The notes below the pieces were generated by a model that was given only the letters and a program-made list of their open reading frames with translations, was not told the origin of the DNA and did no database searches. A program made the position numbers and the translations under genes. Below, piece after piece: positions 4,421-6,786 of a DNA stretch of 6,786 nt. Within the stretch, counting starts at the first letter, position 1, and every line of letters starts with the position of its first letter. The DNA lies in contig CAYPZI010000148.1 of assembly GCA_964415185.1 (NCBI GenBank), positions 1 through 6,786 on the forward strand, written 5' to 3'. The stretch comes from CAYVBJ01 sp964415185 (lineage in GTDB: Bacteria; Bacteroidota; Rhodothermia; Balneolales; Balneolaceae).

Positions 4421-5514
4421 TCTCAAACCGTTCCGTTGCCCTGCGCCAAATCAAACCTGAAGAGGTCCGCAAGAAAAAAAACCTGCATCTCTTTATTGCC
4501 GGAGTTGGAGCTGTGGGTGGTACCCTGCTTCACCAGATTGAAAACCTGCAACTTCCGGGAATTAAACTGGATGTGATCGGAGTCTGTAATCGAAATAAAA
4601 TGAAGTGGAAATCCGATTCCGAGACGCCCACTGAACTTTCTGACAGGCTTATCTTTGGCAATGCCAAAAACTGGGACCTGATACTTGAATCACTGGCTTC
4701 CTTTGCCGGAAACCGTCTCGTATTTGTGGATGCCACCGGCAGCAGTGAAGTTGCAGATCTCTATAAAAAAATTCTTGAAATGGGAGTTCACGTGGTTACA
4801 CCCAGCAAGATTGCAAATACATTAAGCCAGTACTATTTTGATTCTCTTGTTGAAACGGCAACCGCGAACGGAGCACAATACCACTATGAAACCACGGTGG
4901 GTGCGGGGCTTCCTGTGCTTTCACCCCTCCGAAACCTGCTTGAAACCGGTGATGAAATTGTGGAGATCAGCGGTGTACTTTCAGGTACGATGACTTACCT
5001 GTTCGATGAGCTTGAAAAAGGCGCCTCTTTCAGCGAAGCGGTGATCCGGGCGCGGACTCTTGGCTATGCCGAACCCGATCCGAGGGATGACCTTTCAGGC
5101 GAAGATGTTGCGCGGAAGTTCCTGATCCTGGCGCGGGTCTGCGGCAAAAAGATTGAACGGGACCAAATCCATGTAGAATCACTGATTCCGGATTTTCTGA
5201 AGGATACGGACTCTACAACCTTTCTTGAGGAGCTGCACCGGGTTGATAATTATTGGATAGAACGCCTGGAAAAGTCCCGCAAAAACGGGAAGACCCTGCG
5301 CTATATGGGTTCTTTTTCTGATGATTCCATTCAAATCGGGATCAGGGAAGTAGAAAAACAGTCTCCTGCCGGACAATTAACCGGCACGAACAACCTGATC
5401 CGGATTAAAACCGGCCGCTACTACGATCAGCCATTGATTATCCAGGGGCCGGGCGCAGGAAAGGAGGTTACTGCCGCCGGGATTCTTGCCGATGTTTTAA
5501 AAATATGTGGGTAA
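4417..5514 (+). CDS. hom: Homoserine dehydrogenase, monofunctional, no ACT domain
   Basis: Hom reduces aspartate semialdehyde to homoserine with NAD(P)H, the branch point to methionine and threonine. The N-terminal Rossmann domain shows GVGAVGG (29-35), and VTPSK (127-131) is also typical. The catalytic stretch GYAEPDPRDDLSGEDVARK (216-234) contains Y217, E219, D225, D230 and K234, equivalent to Y206, E208, D214, D219 and K223 of the yeast enzyme. The C-terminal GPGAGKEVTAAG (344-355) closes the family fold. At 365 residues it resembles the dehydrogenase half of bifunctional ThrA/MetL proteins but has no aspartokinase domain and no C-terminal ACT regulatory domain, so allosteric inhibition by threonine is less likely than in ACT-bearing forms. 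It overlaps metX by four bases (ATGA), implying translational coupling. It is the last gene of the operon, and no convincing + strand terminator follows. Confidence 0.95.
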   Translation: MISNRSVALRQIKPEEVRKKKNLHLFIAGVGAVGGTLLHQIENLQLPGIKLDVIGVCNRNKMKWKSDSETPTELSDRLIFGNAKNWDLILESLASFAGNRLVFVDATGSSEVADLYKKILEMGVHVVTPSKIANTLSQYYFDSLVETATANGAQYHYETTVGAGLPVLSPLRNLLETGDEIVEISGVLSGTMTYLFDELEKGASFSEAVIRARTLGYAEPDPRDDLSGEDVARKFLILARVCGKKIERDQIHVESLIPDFLKDTDSTTFLEELHRVDNYWIERLEKSRKNGKTLRYMGSFSDDSIQIGIREVEKQSPAGQLTGTNNLIRIKTGRYYDQPLIIQGPGAGKEVTAAGILADVLKICG

Positions 5515-5544
5515 TGATATTTAGCCCGCAATTTCGCTTCGTAT

Positions 5545-5573
5545 AAAAAAATAAGCTCACCAAGAAATTTGGG
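5545..5573 (-). terminator. Weak possible terminator of the lipoprotein gene
   Basis: Read on the minus strand, a short hairpin (CCAA with TTGG around ATTTC) begins immediately after the lipoprotein stop codon and is followed, after about nine bases, by TTATTTTTTTAT. The stem is only four pairs and the T-run is not adjacent, so this is a weak candidate. The intergenic stretch 5515-5573 between the converging genes otherwise shows nothing. Confidence 0.25.
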
Positions 5574-6734
5574 TTACTGCTGAGTATTTAATTGTGCATT
5601 GCAAAGCATTAGTACTGTATCAAATTCATCCGGTTGGCCTTTATCAATATTATTAATTATGTGAGATAAGTCATTCACGGAATTTTTTAAATCATGATAC
5701 AATAATGGTTGAATCAAAAAATTATTCATACCAAACAAAAATCTTGGTGAGTTTATATAATCATCCATATCATTTTGAATAGTACGGCCAACTATATGAT
5801 TTCCTGATTTTTTTGAATAAAATACCATTTTTGCTTTTTGATTTTTTTCCATGAAAAATTGAAAGTAAATCAAATTATCTGTTTCAAGGAAAGTTGAAAT
5901 TATAGATGCATATTCCTTCTCTCGTGCTGCAGAATAGGCTGACTCCGGTGTTATATATTCAGAAAAAAAATCATCCGGCAACGCTTCATCTCCAAAATCA
6001 ATTCGATACTTAATAGCCAGTTCATCCAATGATTTGAACCTATAAATATTGTACTCCGGAGGAATTAAAACAAGTTGCATATCCTGATAAATTGGAAAAT
6101 TATCAAATGTTAAAAAGTCAAATTCACTGCCGGCATTTCTTTTTTCGACAAATCTATTCAGAATATTGCCGTCCCTGTCAATCAATACTATTTTATATCC
6201 TGGTTCTAATGATGGCTTGTCAATACGTTTCGAATTTCTGTACAATAAAACCAAATTTCCATCATATACAGCCAACTTAATAGGTGTATTTTCAAGCTGG
6301 AGTTCCTTAACGGGATTTCCTTTAAAGTCATAGAAAACAATTTTTGCAAAACCAAGAACTGCAATTTCCCGTCGCTTCCAATTAACATCAATATCTGAAA
6401 TCCATAAAAGTTCATTTGGCCCCCTGCCTTCTTTAATTTTAAAAGCATTAATTTTTTTACCCGCAATTGTGAAATGAAAGATTTTTTTTTGTTGTTGATC
6501 AAACACCATCAAATCATTTGAATTGTACTTAAGGAGATTGACTTGACTGATAAAATCTCTCTCATCTCCATCCAGCAGAAGGTAATTAAGATCACTGCAA
6601 ACTCTTGATAATTTTATGGTCTGATTTATTTGCGCATCTATTTTTAAAATCTCTTCTGTGTATTCACGTTCACTCTTTTCACAAGAAATAAACAATAAAC
6701 CAATTGACAATAAAATTGAGCTTTTAATCTTCAT
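5574..6734 (-). CDS. 6-bladed beta-propeller lipoprotein of unknown function
   Basis: This 386-residue protein begins with a lipoprotein signal peptide: K2/K4, a hydrophobic core 6-16 and FISC ending at C18, a relaxed lipobox of the sort common in Bacteroidota. It should be exported and lipid-anchored. The mature part resembles the Bacteroidota 6-bladed beta-propeller family. It starts with an Ile/Leu-rich strand region (residues 29-55), then GKKINAFKIKEGRGPNELLW (91-110) with the typical G-x-GPNE turn, and repeated blades with aromatic and Gly-Asn/Asp turns such as DFKGNPVKEL and DRDGNIL. Family members are widespread in Bacteroidota, often in multiple paralogues, with no defined activity. 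The gene is markedly AT-richer than the methionine genes. Its start lies three bases after an intrinsic terminator (6737-6769), which is unusual. It converges on hom and there is no reason to link it to methionine synthesis. Confidence 0.82.
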   Translation of the reverse strand: MKIKSSILLSIGLLFISCEKSEREYTEEILKIDAQINQTIKLSRVCSDLNYLLLDGDERDFISQVNLLKYNSNDLMVFDQQQKKIFHFTIAGKKINAFKIKEGRGPNELLWISDIDVNWKRREIAVLGFAKIVFYDFKGNPVKELQLENTPIKLAVYDGNLVLLYRNSKRIDKPSLEPGYKIVLIDRDGNILNRFVEKRNAGSEFDFLTFDNFPIYQDMQLVLIPPEYNIYRFKSLDELAIKYRIDFGDEALPDDFFSEYITPESAYSAAREKEYASIISTFLETDNLIYFQFFMEKNQKAKMVFYSKKSGNHIVGRTIQNDMDDYINSPRFLFGMNNFLIQPLLYHDLKNSVNDLSHIINNIDKGQPDEFDTVLMLCNAQLNTQQ

Positions 6735-6736
6735 TC

Positions 6737-6769
6737 CAAAAAAAGAAAAAGCCGAATTTTCATCCGGCT
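6737..6769 (-). terminator. Intrinsic terminator directly before the lipoprotein start
   Basis: On the minus strand, an 8-bp stem (AGCCGGAT with ATTCGGCT, one G-U) closes a GAAA tetraloop and is followed by TTTTTCTTTTTTT. The T-run ends three bases (GGA) before the ATG of the lipoprotein. It may terminate a gene that lies beyond the right edge, or act as an attenuator in the lipoprotein's 5' leader. Confidence 0.7.
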
Positions 6770-6786
6770 CTCATAAAAATTTTAGT

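Noticed and set aside
5515..5573. Intrinsic terminator for the methionine operon after hom
   Set aside because: A loose inverted repeat (around 5524-5532 and 5564-5574) has mismatches, a loop of over 25 nt and no following T-run on the + strand.
6092..6502. Small ORFs on either strand within the lipoprotein gene
   Set aside because: They lie wholly inside a well supported reading frame and have no recognisable features.

Overview
The window carries a methionine (sulfur amino acid) biosynthesis operon on the + strand, preceded by an unusually elaborate regulatory leader and followed by a convergent, AT-rich lipoprotein gene. The likely source is a member of the Bacteroidota/Balneolota (FCB) group. 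This rests on the 6-bladed beta-propeller lipoprotein with a relaxed lipobox, the lack of clear Shine-Dalgarno sequences before most genes (starts sit behind A/C-rich stretches), and the MetX/MetY style of methionine synthesis. The genus cannot be fixed from the sequence alone.

Region by region: 1-211 is non-coding and holds a degenerate GCG-rich repeat. 212-349 looks like a classical ribosome-dependent attenuator. It has a 24-residue leader ORF with 7 Cys and 4 Met (four Cys in a row), a predicted antiterminator just past its stop codon, and an intrinsic terminator. Only 44 nt later, 394-526 is a SAM-I (S-box) riboswitch, ending in a 21-bp terminator hairpin with nine T (544-604). Then come a YccU-type CoA-binding protein (631-1116), metY (1158-2495), an OsmC-family protein (2700-3233), metX (3365-4420) and hom (4417-5514, overlapping metX by ATGA). 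The metY-osmC gap is filled by a 120-bp symmetric inverted-repeat element. The osmC-metX gap holds a second, unrelated 67-bp inverted repeat and what looks like a truncated end of the first element. On the minus strand, 5574-6734 encodes the beta-propeller lipoprotein, with an intrinsic terminator ending three bases before its start codon.

How the genes work together: Hom makes homoserine, MetX acetylates it, and MetY replaces acetate with sulfide to give homocysteine, the methionine precursor. The SAM-I riboswitch reads the end product (SAM). The upstream Cys/Met-rich leader peptide appears to read charged tRNA-Cys (and perhaps tRNA-Met). If both lie on one transcript they form a two-input gate: full expression only when sulfur amino acids and SAM are both low. 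This tandem arrangement is the most interesting thing in the window. The roles of the CoA-binding and OsmC-family proteins in the pathway are not known from sequence.
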